NCBI GenBank assembly: GCA_009746045.1 | Contig: RPFO01000002.1 | Span: forward strand, 1,277,807 to 1,341,806 | Direction of reading: 5' to 3' | DNA length: 64,000 bases | Origin: Mesostigma viride | Lineage: Eukaryota > Streptophyta > Mesostigmatophyceae > Mesostigmatales > Mesostigmataceae | In this document: positions 31,255-41,778 of the stretch, piece after piece | Position numbering within the stretch: the first letter of the stretch is position 1 | Layout: every line of letters starts with the position of its first letter | Position numbers and translations under genes: made by a program | Notes under the pieces: generated by a model | Database searches by the model: none | Told to the model about the DNA's origin: nothing | What the model saw: the letters and a program-made list of their open reading frames with translations, nothing else

Positions 31255-34200
31255 TATAATAATATAATTACTTACAGCAGAGTGAAATCACTCAAACCAA
31301 AGCAAACGCCCAGCTATAAACCTATATACAGAGCCATGTCAAAGCTCTATACTACGATAAGACCCATGGAAACTCCTAACGGGAGGAACCTAATAGCCCT
31401 GCTGCACCGCAAAATCAGCCCGCGTACGGCGGAGCATGATGTCAGCCATGGCCCGAGTCAGCGCCACCGACAAGCGCTGACGCCAATATGACGTCCAGGT
31501 CCGCGCCGACCATGAGGCCCGCTGGCCCTCCAGGTCCAGCCGGTCCTCCCGGAGCCGGCAACATTCCTTGAAGAAGGCGGAGGTCAGGGGCCCCATGGCC
31601 CCAAACTCCTCCAGGACAAAGGGCACCACACGATGGTGCCCGACGTCGCCGTAGGCCAGGAGCTTGGCCCGCTCCGCCCGGTCCGCCGTGTAACCTGCCG
31701 TGAGGGAGGCCCCAGCCACGTGGCTAAGAGCCAAGGGCCGCGCCACCGAAACGTCAATAAGCAGATGCCGGCCACCCCCCTCAAAGTCCAGCACCACGAT
31801 GTCAGGCCGGTGGTTGGGGGAATAGAAGGCAGCGCCATCCGCATCCTCGGACCGGATGTTCGCGTGGGGGAAAACCGACCGAATCATGGCGAGCACCACC
31901 GTCAGGAGGACAGTGTGCAAATACAAATACCAATTCTGATTCTGTTGGCCCCCCATGCAGGCAAGGTAGTGAGTCCCCGTGGGATCCAGCGGCTGCCCAC
32001 AGCTACCACAAGGCCGCCCGGCCGGAACAAGAGGCTGCGGGGCAAATAGCTGGTGCCGGAGCGCCACCGAGTAGTGGCTGGGAGCCAAGGCGAATGGGGG
32101 GGCCATGGGAAGAGCACGAAGGTACGCCGAGCCCACACTCCGCAAGGAAAGCGAGAACAGCCACGCACGTCCCTGGGCGTTGAGGTCCGCGAAAAGAGCA
32201 ATCCAATCAGCCGTGTGCAGAATACCCGCGTAGGTTTTCTGGTGTTTATCGATGACGCGAGCAGGGAATGCGGCGGGAGATTGAACGGAGGCGACCGAGG
32301 GAGTGCCGCGAGGGAGGTGGCGCTGTACCGCCTGAGCGGCACGGACGGGAGAACAGGCCTGCTGGATCTCAGCATAGGCCTCCTGGATGGCGGTGACGAA
32401 GGGCAAAGGGCTGCTGGGGTCCAGGAGGTCAGGCGCTGCCGTTGCCAAAAGGGGCAGGAGCCGGCAGCTTTCCGCCCACGACTGAGCGACGGAGCCCAAA
32501 AATGCTGCTGGGGCCAGCCGGGCGGCACGAGTCAGACCGCAGCCACCCATCCGTGCAGGCAGGGAGGCAATGCGAATAGCATGTGGCGGGAGGTCGGGGC
32601 CCGGGACCAGCTGCGCCAAGGCCGACTGGATGCGTTCGTCGTGGCCCTCGGCGGCCAGCCGGACCTGAGCCGGAAGAGCGCCCCGGAGCCAGTGAACGAC
32701 GCGAGGGTGAGCGCAAAACCACAGAAGCAGACCCTTGGTCTGCGAATCATGAAGGCGCGCAATCAAGGGCAGTACCTCAGTGCGTGCCTCGAGGGCGGCC
32801 CGCAGAGCATCGATGACAAACGCGGGGTCGCCAACCGGAACGCCGAGGACATCCAACCCATGGAGGCGCTCGTCCCGGCCCAAGAGCTGGGGCGGAAAGC
32901 CGGAGCAATCACCTTGGGGCGAGTACACCGCGCACTTGGCCAGGGTCAACTGGAGGTTGATGTCGGCCACCGCGGTCTGCAGTGCCAGCAGAGCCGCGGT
33001 GGTGTCCGGCACAGGGCCCAGAAGGTAGATATCATCCAAGTAGGCCTGAATAGCGACCGCCGGGTGGGCAGCATGGACCGCTTGGAGGCAACCCTGGAGG
33101 GGGGCGGCAAAGTACAGGGGTCCCAGGGGGTCCCCTTGCTGGGTGCCCGACCGCGACAGCAGGCCGCCGCGAGTGCCGTCCTCCATGATGTGAACCAGTT
33201 GGCCGGGCTGGCCGTAGCACACGGCTGTCCAAGCGTACAAGTCCTCGAAGGACTCCATGACGGCCGCAAACATGCTGGCGCGGGACAGACTGTTGAACGC
33301 GTTGTGGCAGTCGACCTTGACGACAGCGTGGGTGGGGTGGGCCTCGAGGTAGGCCTGCACCGAATGGATGAGGATATCCGCCCCGCCTGGAGTCGTCACC
33401 CCCAGCTGGGCCGCCACCGAGGTCTCACCCGCTGCGAGGGGCGGGCAGAAAAAGGCACGGAGCTCGGGCGCCTTTTGGCGGCAGATCACTTTGCCCACGA
33501 GCTTGCGGAGCACCTCACCGCAGGCGATCGGGCGCACCTTGCCCTCGGGGGGGGCAAGACACCCTTGAGCAGAGCGAGGAGGCGAGCGCCCGCTAACCAC
33601 TCGCGCGCAGCGGGAGGAACGCGACCAGCCGCCAGGTCAATGAGGGTGTCAAAGAGAATGTCCTCGCCCCCATGCCCCACCAGGACCTCCAAGTGCTCGT
33701 AGCGCCAGCCCGACGGCCCGGTAGAGGAAGCCCGCGGGACCGCACGCATCACCTCCAGGAAGCAGTCGCGGTCCAGCCGGAGGGGGGCCGGCAGGGGGTC
33801 CGGCACGGGCAGCTGGAATCCGGGCTCCGCAGGGTGAAGAGCCTCCAAGGCCGCCAGGGTAGCCGCATTGGCGGGGGCCAGCTTGGCCATTTCCAAGCGG
33901 GTCATGGCCCGGCTGAGCTGCCCCTCGCGGACGAGGCGGATGACGTCGGCGGCCACCCGCTCGAAGTTGACCTCCCCCGACAGCCGGGCCGTGCGCGGGG
34001 GCGGCACGCCAAACAGCCCCTCCCAGTCCCCCTGCAGAAAGCGTCGGCAACGGGCAATAACCGCACCCTGGAGGCCGCGCACACCACGCCCGAGAGGGGT
34101 GAGGAGCAGGCGGGGGGTCACCATGTGCAGTTTAAAGCCCAGCGGGTCGTCCGGAGCGGCGTGCATGCGCCGGAGAGAAACGATTGCACATTGCGCGAAA

Positions 34201-35026
34201 AGGCTACGCGCGCGGTGGGGGAGGTCGGTCAGGGTAGACGTCGGGTTGATGGCGCATGCATCCCAGGGAACCGTGTCAAGCCAACGCCAACTGGCCGAGT
34301 AGTCGGGCGGCGGGGGCTGGGAGCCGGTGGGAGCCGAGGCGGGAGGGGGGGAGGGGGCCGGGACTGCTGGCCGGTTGAGGGGCCGTTGAGCAACACAGGC
34401 GCGCGCGTGCTGAGCGCGCCCGTGAATGGAGTACACCCGCTGGCAGTGAGCTTCCGGGCACCGGTAACAGCTCATGGCCTGCAGATCCGCCGCGCCGAGA
34501 TCGGGGTGCACAGCGCGAAGGTGCTGGCAGAGGAGGTTACGGTTGTGGAACACACCAGCACACGGGGACCCCGTGGGAAGCAGCACGGCACACCGGTGAA
34601 GGCCGTCGGCGGGCGCTGAGTGGCGGGGAGCGGCGCCAGCAAAGGCAGGACGTGGGGCCTGCGGCGTCTCCCCAGCCGGGCCGGCAGGCGCGCGCACCAC
34701 GACCCGACCAGCGCCCGGCTGCCCGCCGGGGCCACGGAGGAGGCAGTGCCCACCGGGGAGACCCCCAGCGGAGGGGGATCGAGAACGCCGGCGCCCCTCC
34801 CAGGGGGACTCGCCAGCGCGCCCGCGACCACCCCAGGCCCCGGCAACGAGGCCGGGGGCGCGGCCGAGGGGTCGGGGAGGCAGCTGGCCCCGGGGCCCGG
34901 TGGGGACCCGGCAGGGGACCCAGCGAGACCGGGGGCGGGCCGAGAGGAAGCGCAGTCCCAGGGGGCGGCACAACAGCCCGGCACAACGGGCAGCGCGGCG
35001 CGGAGTGGAGCAAGCTGCGCGCGATG
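31255..35026 (-). mobile_element. Near-complete R2-like LINE with restriction-like endonuclease
   Basis: Minus-strand element bounded by a perfect 13-bp target duplication CAAGAATATATTT (31242-31254 and 35027-35039). Coding runs from N-terminal zinc fingers (33486-35057 frame) through RT to zinc knuckle and endonuclease (31390-33600 frame). The 3' end is AT-rich without poly(A). Apart from one frame break near 33550 it appears full-length. Confidence 0.9.
31390..33600 (-). CDS. R2-like LINE reverse transcriptase and restriction-like endonuclease
   Basis: Frame of 736 codons. RT motifs: VRPIACGEVLRKLVGK, VVKVDCHNAFNSLSR (motif A), GTQQGDPLGPLYFA (motif B), YLDDIYLLG (catalytic YxDD). After a thumb region comes the CCHC-type knuckle CGSCGQPLDPTGTHYLAC. 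Then follows the endonuclease, with RPDIVVLDFEGGGRHLLIDV showing the spaced PD..D..ID acidic residues of the PD-(D/E)xK fold used by R2, NeSL and CRE elements. The enzyme nicks a target and primes cDNA synthesis from it. The truncated copy at 12465-13373 has the same C-terminus with small indels. Confidence 0.85.
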   Translation of the reverse strand: MVSGRSPPRSAQGCLAPPEGKVRPIACGEVLRKLVGKVICRQKAPELRAFFCPPLAAGETSVAAQLGVTTPGGADILIHSVQAYLEAHPTHAVVKVDCHNAFNSLSRASMFAAVMESFEDLYAWTAVCYGQPGQLVHIMEDGTRGGLLSRSGTQQGDPLGPLYFAAPLQGCLQAVHAAHPAVAIQAYLDDIYLLGPVPDTTAALLALQTAVADINLQLTLAKCAVYSPQGDCSGFPPQLLGRDERLHGLDVLGVPVGDPAFVIDALRAALEARTEVLPLIARLHDSQTKGLLLWFCAHPRVVHWLRGALPAQVRLAAEGHDERIQSALAQLVPGPDLPPHAIRIASLPARMGGCGLTRAARLAPAAFLGSVAQSWAESCRLLPLLATAAPDLLDPSSPLPFVTAIQEAYAEIQQACSPVRAAQAVQRHLPRGTPSVASVQSPAAFPARVIDKHQKTYAGILHTADWIALFADLNAQGRAWLFSLSLRSVGSAYLRALPMAPPFALAPSHYSVALRHQLFAPQPLVPAGRPCGSCGQPLDPTGTHYLACMGGQQNQNWYLYLHTVLLTVVLAMIRSVFPHANIRSEDADGAAFYSPNHRPDIVVLDFEGGGRHLLIDVSVARPLALSHVAGASLTAGYTADRAERAKLLAYGDVGHHRVVPFVLEEFGAMGPLTSAFFKECCRLREDRLDLEGQRASWSARTWTSYWRQRLSVALTRAMADIMLRRTRADFAVQQGY

Positions 35027-35057
35027 CAAGAATATATTTACTAATTCCATATATCAA
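33486..35057 (-). CDS. R2-like LINE protein, N-terminal part with zinc fingers
   Basis: Frame of 523 codons; the part upstream of 35026 belongs to the target site. Around residues 170-225 are two C2H2-like fingers: CAGVFHNRNLLCQHLRAVH and CYRCPEAHCQRVYSIHGRAQHARAC (in part), which in R2-group elements bind the target or element DNA. A Pro-rich linker follows. Next is a conserved stretch ending TGPSGWRYEHLEVL, seen before the RT in related retroelement proteins. The frame is lost after LALLKGVLPPP at a run of seven or eight G (33548-33556), where the downstream frame 31390-33600 takes over with APPEGKVRPIACGEVL. A single indel in a homopolymer, real or a sequencing error, explains the split. 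Confidence 0.75.
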   Translation of the reverse strand: MIYGISKYILASRAACSTPRRAARCAGLLCRPLGLRFLSARPRSRWVPCRVPTGPRGQLPPRPLGRAPGLVAGAWGGRGRAGESPWEGRRRSRSPSAGGLPGGHCLLRGPGGQPGAGRVVVRAPAGPAGETPQAPRPAFAGAAPRHSAPADGLHRCAVLLPTGSPCAGVFHNRNLLCQHLRAVHPDLGAADLQAMSCYRCPEAHCQRVYSIHGRAQHARACVAQRPLNRPAVPAPSPPPASAPTGSQPPPPDYSASWRWLDTVPWDACAINPTSTLTDLPHRARSLFAQCAIVSLRRMHAAPDDPLGFKLHMVTPRLLLTPLGRGVRGLQGAVIARCRRFLQGDWEGLFGVPPPRTARLSGEVNFERVAADVIRLVREGQLSRAMTRLEMAKLAPANAATLAALEALHPAEPGFQLPVPDPLPAPLRLDRDCFLEVMRAVPRASSTGPSGWRYEHLEVLVGHGGEDILFDTLIDLAAGRVPPAAREWLAGARLLALLKGVLPPPRARCARSPAVRCSASSWAK

Positions 35058-36009
35058 TGAGACAACCAGCGCAGGCCAGACATCGGGAGAATCCGGACCA
35101 TATGGTAGCTCGAGCCTGCCGTTGTCTTGTCCGCGCTTTCGAGTCGTTCAGGATGATGAATATGAATGGAGATGGAAATGTGTATAGGGCTCCTTGTGCA
35201 TTGAAGTTATCAAGGAGACAACCATGGCTGGCTTACGTGAAGAGCGACTAGATGACCTACTAGACGGTGGGGCCGGAAACAGCTTGCTTGATCAGGGCGT
35301 GTGTTTCGAGCCTAACTGGCCAGGAGTGTCTAGTGGTGAGCACCATTGCTGCGATCGCTCTCCCACCATTTACTCGAGGAAGTACCCGCAAATGGAAAAC
35401 CACTGAAAAGGTCTAGCTAGTCAGTCATTACGTTAGCCATGCCATGTTTCCAAACGTCCAAGAACTGCACACGGTGCAAAGGCAAAAATCCGGAGGACTG
35501 CACTTTCAAATGTGCGGCAGGAACCAAAAGCCCGTGCATGCCAGAAAAACATTGTGTTGCTGCAGCGACGCGACGGTGTGGACAACAAATCTAGTGCCAA
35601 GCTCAGAACGGCTGCGAAGAAGATCTGGCATCACAGGGTTCAGATGTGCGGAGATACTACGCGATCCAGCCGGTCCACGACCTGTTTGTTAAGCTTGTGC
35701 CAAGGGGCAGCACCGAACAGGTGTGGGTGACGTTGCAAAAAACACCGGACTTGACGTACGTAGCATGTAATGGACATCTCGGTCATAGTCTTTGACCAAT
35801 AAACGATGCAAGAGTTCAACAAGAGTCGTGATGAAATCGACTTCCGTGTATTACCTTTTGCTGGGAAAATAGACGAACAAATGAAACATGTCGACCGATC
35901 TAGGCCGGAGTCGATGCACTATAGCCGATAATGTAAATATGGCAAATGGCGAAATTTATTAATTAATTAATTAATTAGACTCGTGCTCCCGTTGGGGAGT
36001 CACGGAGCA
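35040..36009. other. Intergenic with a LINE 3'-tail remnant
   Basis: No gene recognised. 35957-36006 is an AATT-type tail joined to a hairpin CTCCCGTTGGGGAG, the inverted 3' end of a LINE family also seen near 38030-38070. Confidence 0.5.
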
Positions 36010-37707
36010 TTAACCCCTAAATGGTCTGAGATCCTGCCGATAAATCGGCTGGATCTTCACAATTTTGCAAACCAGATGCCATCCAACCTACCCATATCCA
36101 ATGGCTGTCCTTGGGGGCCAAGCATGTCCATGAGTTGCCCTTCGGGTTGGTATATCACAACCTCACATATATGCAGGGTAGGCCATGTTTAACTGCCGTC
36201 AAAGTCAGGGGGGTCAAGACGCGCGTTTTCATTTTTGGTAGAATGTGCATTTTGAATTATGTTATAAGACCTAGGCACCTACCACTTCAGGGATGATAAA
36301 CAATTAGTTGCTGAACAGTTTGAGCCATTGGGGTCATCATTTGGGTGGGTATACCAGCAGTTACACCCAGTACAGCCCATAGGGGTACCGTTGGTAAAAA
36401 GCAACCAAGGGAGTAGGGGTGGGCATACGACCTCCTAATATGGCCACCAACCATGCCAAACAATACATTTCCCTTCCACAATGATGGGGAAACATAACTG
36501 CATCATCACACTGCCCTTACATGGCACCTATGTGCAGGTGCCACCTTGTCCATGCACGTAGGTAACGTGGTACGGACACCCTACGCAAGGCATGCATTCT
36601 AGGAGGCAGCCACCAACAAACTAGTGGTGTTGAGCCTATTTCAGCCTGCCCTAGCAAGGATAAACTAGGCCTAAGCTGCTATAGCTTGCCAGGTGATGGC
36701 CAGCACACCTGGTGGCACATGCTGTCAATGGGAAGCTTTTACTCACCAGTTACGTGCTTGATGATGCCACAGAGACCAGCCCAACTGCCTCACACTCATG
36801 CAATATGTGTATGGGAAATGTATAACAAACATATATGGAGGTATTCAAACCCATACAGCCTCTAAAACTTATCACCATCACCCTGTGGCAGGTCAACTGA
36901 CTGAGGGAAGCATCTAAGAATGGTGTTTTAGAAAGGGGCCAGGCCAGGGTCAAGAAAGAGCATGAATAGTGCAAAAAGAATGTGCTACACAAGCTAGAAC
37001 GTATATATAAATGTCAAACATCGATAGGAAAACGATGCTTAAGCTTTACCAGGCATGGATGGCGTTACCTTGGCCCAGGCGGTGGCCGCAAAATGGCGCA
37101 TTTCGGCACACCAAAGCTGTGCAGCATGGTCGCTGGATTCGGCGATTTCTGGCCACCCTTGCACGTTTACGACTACTATGTATCATAAAAAGTAAAAAGA
37201 AACCGATATATCCTTTAAAATACGCCGGAAAGGTATTGCTGTCAACGTTTCTATCGTCCGGCCTGATCGCAGTTTTTTCCAGCAAGAACGCTGCCGACAC
37301 CTATCAAATGGCATTCCCGCGAACCAAAAATTGGCCTGTATGATCTTTAGGACGTTTAAAATCAATATCCTAAGTTTGGACAGAAAATTCGAACGCAAAC
37401 GTAAATGCCATGCGTGGGCGCAAGCCGCCATGGCCAGGTCGTCGTTTTCCGGAATGCACGTTGTACGTGAAAAAGTACCCTGACCCCTTGTACTTTGACC
37501 GGCCAGAACACCTCTATAACTTTGTCAAAAGTATGCAAACCCTAGTACCATGCTGTGAAGAATTTTATAAACTTTCGATCTTCTCAGCTAAACTTTTCCT
37601 AATTCTCAATAGATTTCGCGGCATCTGGTCCCCCGAGAAGGGGCCGATGCATCGGCTGGAACTCGATTTTTGGCGGAAAATCGGCAGCAAGACCATTTAG
37701 GGGTTAA
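36010..37707. mobile_element. piggyBac-like non-autonomous element, 1.7 kb
   Basis: TTAA (36010-36013) then CCCCTAAATGGTCT; the other end is AGACCATTTAGGGG then TTAA (37704-37707), followed in both directions by further matching bases (TGCCGAT..AATC). TTAA duplication and a CCC-starting inverted repeat are the hallmarks of piggyBac-type elements. No transposase is present. The insertion lies beside the LINE tail at 35957-36006. Confidence 0.8.
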
Positions 37708-37859
37708 CCCCGATGGATGGATGGATGGGACGTGCAATAATTCCTACCGGTCTTATCTATCTACATTGGCTACATACTACATCTACCTAACAGCGAAATT
37801 TATAGTATACCCTATGGTGAATCATAGTACACTATACACACATTTAAAGTAAGTAAATA

Positions 37860-38070
37860 CTTGCGACGTCATTCATTCATTAATTAATTAATTGTGAGGA
37901 TTATAACATGCCTCCCGGTTGGGAGATCATGTAGCACATATTCCTTGATGGATGGGTGTCCAGAGTGGAGGAAGCTGCGTAATCGAACGAACCCAGAGTG
38001 AGAATATTATATTCCCATCTAGTGACTATATAAATAAACTCGTGCTCCCGGTGGGGAGCCGTCTGTATGG
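37860..38070 (-). mobile_element. LINE 3'-end fragments
   Basis: 37874-37990 repeats the inverted 3' end of the RT-bearing LINE (AATTAATT, ATAACATGCCTCCC, GGGAGATCATGTAGC). 38030-38065 repeats the CTCGTGCTCCCGGTGGGGAG hairpin of a second family. Both are severely truncated. Confidence 0.65.
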
Positions 38071-38475
38071 TTGGGGCATGATGCAGACGATATTTATCCA
38101 GGTTTGTTTGAACTTTTGCGTAATTATATATATTTCTAATGAGATTGTAGCATATGCTATAAGCTCGTTGCTATGTAGTACTCCGTGGCATCGGCCTATG
38201 CGCATGACGTACGTGTACGCAAGTACTTAATTACTTACTTCTGGATGCCGGGCGGCACACTCCTTGGTAGTTGGCAGGGTCGTCAGGAGAACCTTTATAT
38301 TCATGAATTAGCATATGGTATCAATCTAGCTTCTGGAGCCATTGATCGCAAACCTATCACCTGCACGGGCCGCGGTCCCCGATGACGGCTGGGTCTTGTT
38401 CACCCTGCCGCTCTCTTGGGGGCCCAGACTTCACAGGAACCAAGGCTGGGGCTACCAAATACCATTGGATGTCGT

Positions 38476-39735
38476 GAGCGCGATTTTGACGTCGACAGGC
38501 TCTTTACCAACTTCGACGTCCTCAGGCCTGGCCTGTTCGACATGCCCGCCATCAAGATACTGGAGCTCGTGTTTTACGGGTCACGCACCTCACTGCTGGC
38601 CCTGTGCGAGCAACTCCAATTCCAAACCAACTTTTTCCGCAACGCCGGAGCTGACGGCCGGTTTTCCCACCGCGGCATCTGACCGCCCTACCTCGGCCAA
38701 CCTGGCCGGAGCCCTGGTCTCGCCCCCGCCTTCAGCTCGCAGCTCTCTTTACCATCCTTAAGCGCTCTTCCGAGGACGTACCTCCTGCACCCTGACCCCA
38801 TTACTGAATCCACCTTCCTCCACCACCTCCACGACACCGGCCCTCTCACAGCACGTGAAGCCCATTGCTGCAGATGTGGCACTGCTGTGGGCCGCACGCT
38901 GGCTGCTGAGCTCCCCACCATCCCCACCGCCACCGCCACCGCCACCGCCACCCTCCTCGATTGCCTCCACCCCCCCCTCCCCCCTCCGCCTCCACCGACT
39001 CCGGCCATCACCGCTCAGCTCCGCGACATCGACCAGCGTCTTAAGGACAACGGCCATCGCTATCGAGGTCCTGCAGAACACCGCAGGCCTCACCGCCCAG
39101 GCAGTGAAGGACATCGACGCCAAGCCAGCCCCTGCTGGCCTGGCCGGCGATGCTCCTCGATCCCATCACGACCTGGGCGGACATGCTTAAGCAACATACC
39201 GGCACCTCCACCACCTCCGCCGTCGCAGCCCAGCTCCAGCGGCAGACACTTGACCTCCGCGAGGAGGCCGAGCTCGCCAAGCGCAGCCTCAACGTCATCG
39301 TCAAGAACTTCGACATGGAGGAAGGTGAGAATTCTGAGAAGCTTGCACGTGCGTTTGAGAGAGAAATCCTTGCTCGCATGGGCCTTACTGGTGAGATCGA
39401 GCTGGTCGCCCACCGCCTTCCCCGCGCGCGGGGTAAGGCAGGGGCGCCCCCGCGCTCCGGCTTCTCACCTTTAAGAACCCGGCGGACAAGATTTCCTTTC
39501 TCAGACGCCGCAAGCGGCTCGAGAAGACTCACTTCACCCTTGACGACGACTTGACCCTGGCGCAGCAACAACGGCGACGTACGGGACGGCCGGGCTATGG
39601 CCGACCTACCTCCAGCTCCGGCAGACTAAGGCGGGGCAGCCGGTGTACTGGAAGGGGGCGGCCATCTACGTCGGCCACAAGCCCTGGCATGCGACCCCCG
39701 CGGCCCCAGTGACTCCAGCCACCCCGGCAGCTTAG
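38476..39735 (+). pseudogene. LINE ORF1, copy A, frameshifted
   Basis: Pieces in three frames follow the intact homologue order: LELVFYGSRTSLLALCEQL, the coiled-coil-like QLRDIDQRLKDN, TWADMLKQHT, LNVIVKNFDMEEGENSEKL, HRLPRARGKAGAP, and TLAQQQRR. At least three frameshifts are needed, so it is inactive. Confidence 0.8.
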
Positions 39736-40196
39736 GGGAATACAGCAGTAGTAGTGTAGAATAGTTAGACCGTGGCCATGTACATGTAAGCCTACTACAG
39801 GCTCTAGTACCAGCTGATGCACGAGTATTACTTAGCCATGTACATGTGTGCCTATGATGTGCCACACTCCAGATGATGCCTAGCTTTATTTAGTTATGCT
39901 GTGCCCACGCAGAGAGCTGCTCTCTGCTGAGATGCCACGCTCTCTAGAGCTTCTGTATAGCTATGATGATCTTCCCCCCCATGACAGGCTCCCCCTTAGC
40001 TGGGCATAGCTTGATAGATCATGGGGATGCAGGTGCCCTGGCGCACCTAGAGCAAGTGTCGTTTACATTCCCACCCTTGCAGGAAGTAGCTTAGAATGTA
40101 TTATAAGCCATATGCCCCTTCTCAAGGGCTATGTGCTACATATACTCCCAACGGAGTTATGTTCCTAGGTAATTAATTAATTAATTAATTAATTAA
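38476..40196 (+). mobile_element. ORF1-only LINE, copy A (5'-truncated)
   Basis: Target duplication TGGATGTCGT at 38466-38475 and 40197-40206. It contains a broken ORF1 (about 38476-39735), then a 450-bp 3' region with CTCCCAACGGAG and an AATT tail. There is no RT between ORF1 and tail. Confidence 0.85.
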
Positions 40197-40206
40197 TGGA
40201 TGTCGT

Positions 40207-40529
40207 ACCACAATTTTTTGCCACTTTTGCGTTGCGCTCTTTAGTGTGAGGAGTTGATGCACATGCGATTCCCCAGAAGCTGAGAAGTGCGTTAGCAGCT
40301 GCTAGGCAGATTTTCTAGCCAATCCACCACAACAGAGCTAGCTAAGGATGCCTGCAGGCTTCAAATGTGCCCGCGTGCTGAGGCATCGAGGACGCTGGCC
40401 ACACCACTGGGTCCTCAATGCGAGCGGAATTGCCCATTAATGACAACCTCGCTTATATCAAATGGCCTGCCAAGCGTGCACGGCCTTCAGAGCGGGGCTG
40501 TCATTTAGCTAAATGCACTCCTGCACTAC
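40207..40529. other. Spacer, nothing recognised
   Basis: No gene or repeat that I can support. Confidence 0.4.
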
Positions 40530-40543
40530 TAATGCCTCCAGTT

Positions 40544-41273
40544 ATATTAAATTAAATTAAATTATAACATGCCTCCGTGGGGAGATCATGTAGCGCATAT
40601 TCCATGATGGATGGGGTGGGGGAAGCCGCGTAATCGAACTATCCTAACTCTAAGCTAGCTAGTCTAGAAAATCCTCACTACACTACTCATCAAAACGCCT
40701 CCTCCGCTTGGGGGGAGGGGGCTTGCCCACCGGGTCGGGCGTGTGCGCCTTGACAATCTTCTTCCACCGCGTCTTGTCCTGCATGGCAGTCCAAAGACGG
40801 GAGAGAGAGTGGATGCGGTACTCAAACTGGGCTGGGACCACTAGGTCGTCCAGCAACATCTGGGTGTAGTTCGTGACAGGTTTCCCTACCCTTTAATTTG
40901 GGAATGCCCTCGGGGCCAGGCCAGGTCAGAATGTGTCGCCCTGGCTGGCCAAGCCGCTGGGGGCCGGCCAGACCAAGGGCGGTGTCGACCTGGCTGGTGC
41001 GAGCAAGGTGTCCTACAAATGCTATCCTACGCTGCCTAATCTCGTCCGAAATACGAGGCATGCCATGATACACAGACTCTGATGACGGACGCTCTGAAAA
41101 ACCTACGTGAAGGACCTGTCGGAGCATCCGGCCTGTAAACCGTGCCGTCTAGCCTAGCTGCCAGTTTGGGTGTGAGTGTCCACGCCTCGGCGCCATACGA
41201 GAGCATCGTGAGGACGAGGACCTTGAAGAGCATGCGCTTGCGGTGCTCGCCCAGGCCCTTCGAGCGCCAGTAG
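40544..41273 (-). mobile_element. 5'-truncated RT-bearing LINE
   Basis: Matches the C-terminal part and 3' end of 19802-21410 in inverse orientation; the frame 40822-41127 carries RISDEIRQRRIAFVGHLAR. Target duplication TAATGCCTCCAGTT at 40530-40543 and 41274-41287. The 3' tail is TTAAA-type with a CTCCGTGGGGAG hairpin. Confidence 0.9.
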
Positions 41274-41344
41274 TAATGCCTCCAGTTGCCCAGCCTATTT
41301 ATCTTCTATTTAGGGTCGACTTACGGGGGCACATGTCCTTGGGT

Positions 41345-41557
41345 TGAGCTTGAGACTCTGGGGGCGCAGGTGCCCTTGGTGCACCTAGAGCAAGTGTCGT
41401 TTACATTCCCACCCTTGCAGGAAGTAGCTTAGAATGTATTAAAAGCCATATGCCCCTTCTCTGGGATATGTGCTACATATACTCCCAACGGAGTTATGTT
41501 CCTAATTAATTAATTAATTAATTAATTAATTAATTAATTAATTAATTAATTAATTAA
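41345..41557 (+). mobile_element. ORF1-only LINE 3'-end fragment with long AATT tail
   Basis: Repeats the 3' region of copies A-C (GTGCACCTAGAGCAAGTG to CTCCCAACGGAG), then about 60 bp of AATT. The TTAA transposon at 41554 is inserted at the end of this tail, which is a run of TTAA target sites. Confidence 0.8.
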
Positions 41558-41778
41558 GGGGTCCGGACACACCTGAACCCCCCCAAATTGAATACACATG
41601 TTTTGCACTCAATACCCATTCTGGCAATGCAAATTATGATGGGGGACCATAAATATGACCCTTGGGCATGCATCTGGCTACTTTTTGAGTTCAAGGCCCA
41701 TCACCATCCATGTGCACGGAGCTATTTTTAGCGCGCACACCCCCTAAAAGCACGGATTGCCTAGGACAACCCCCCCAC

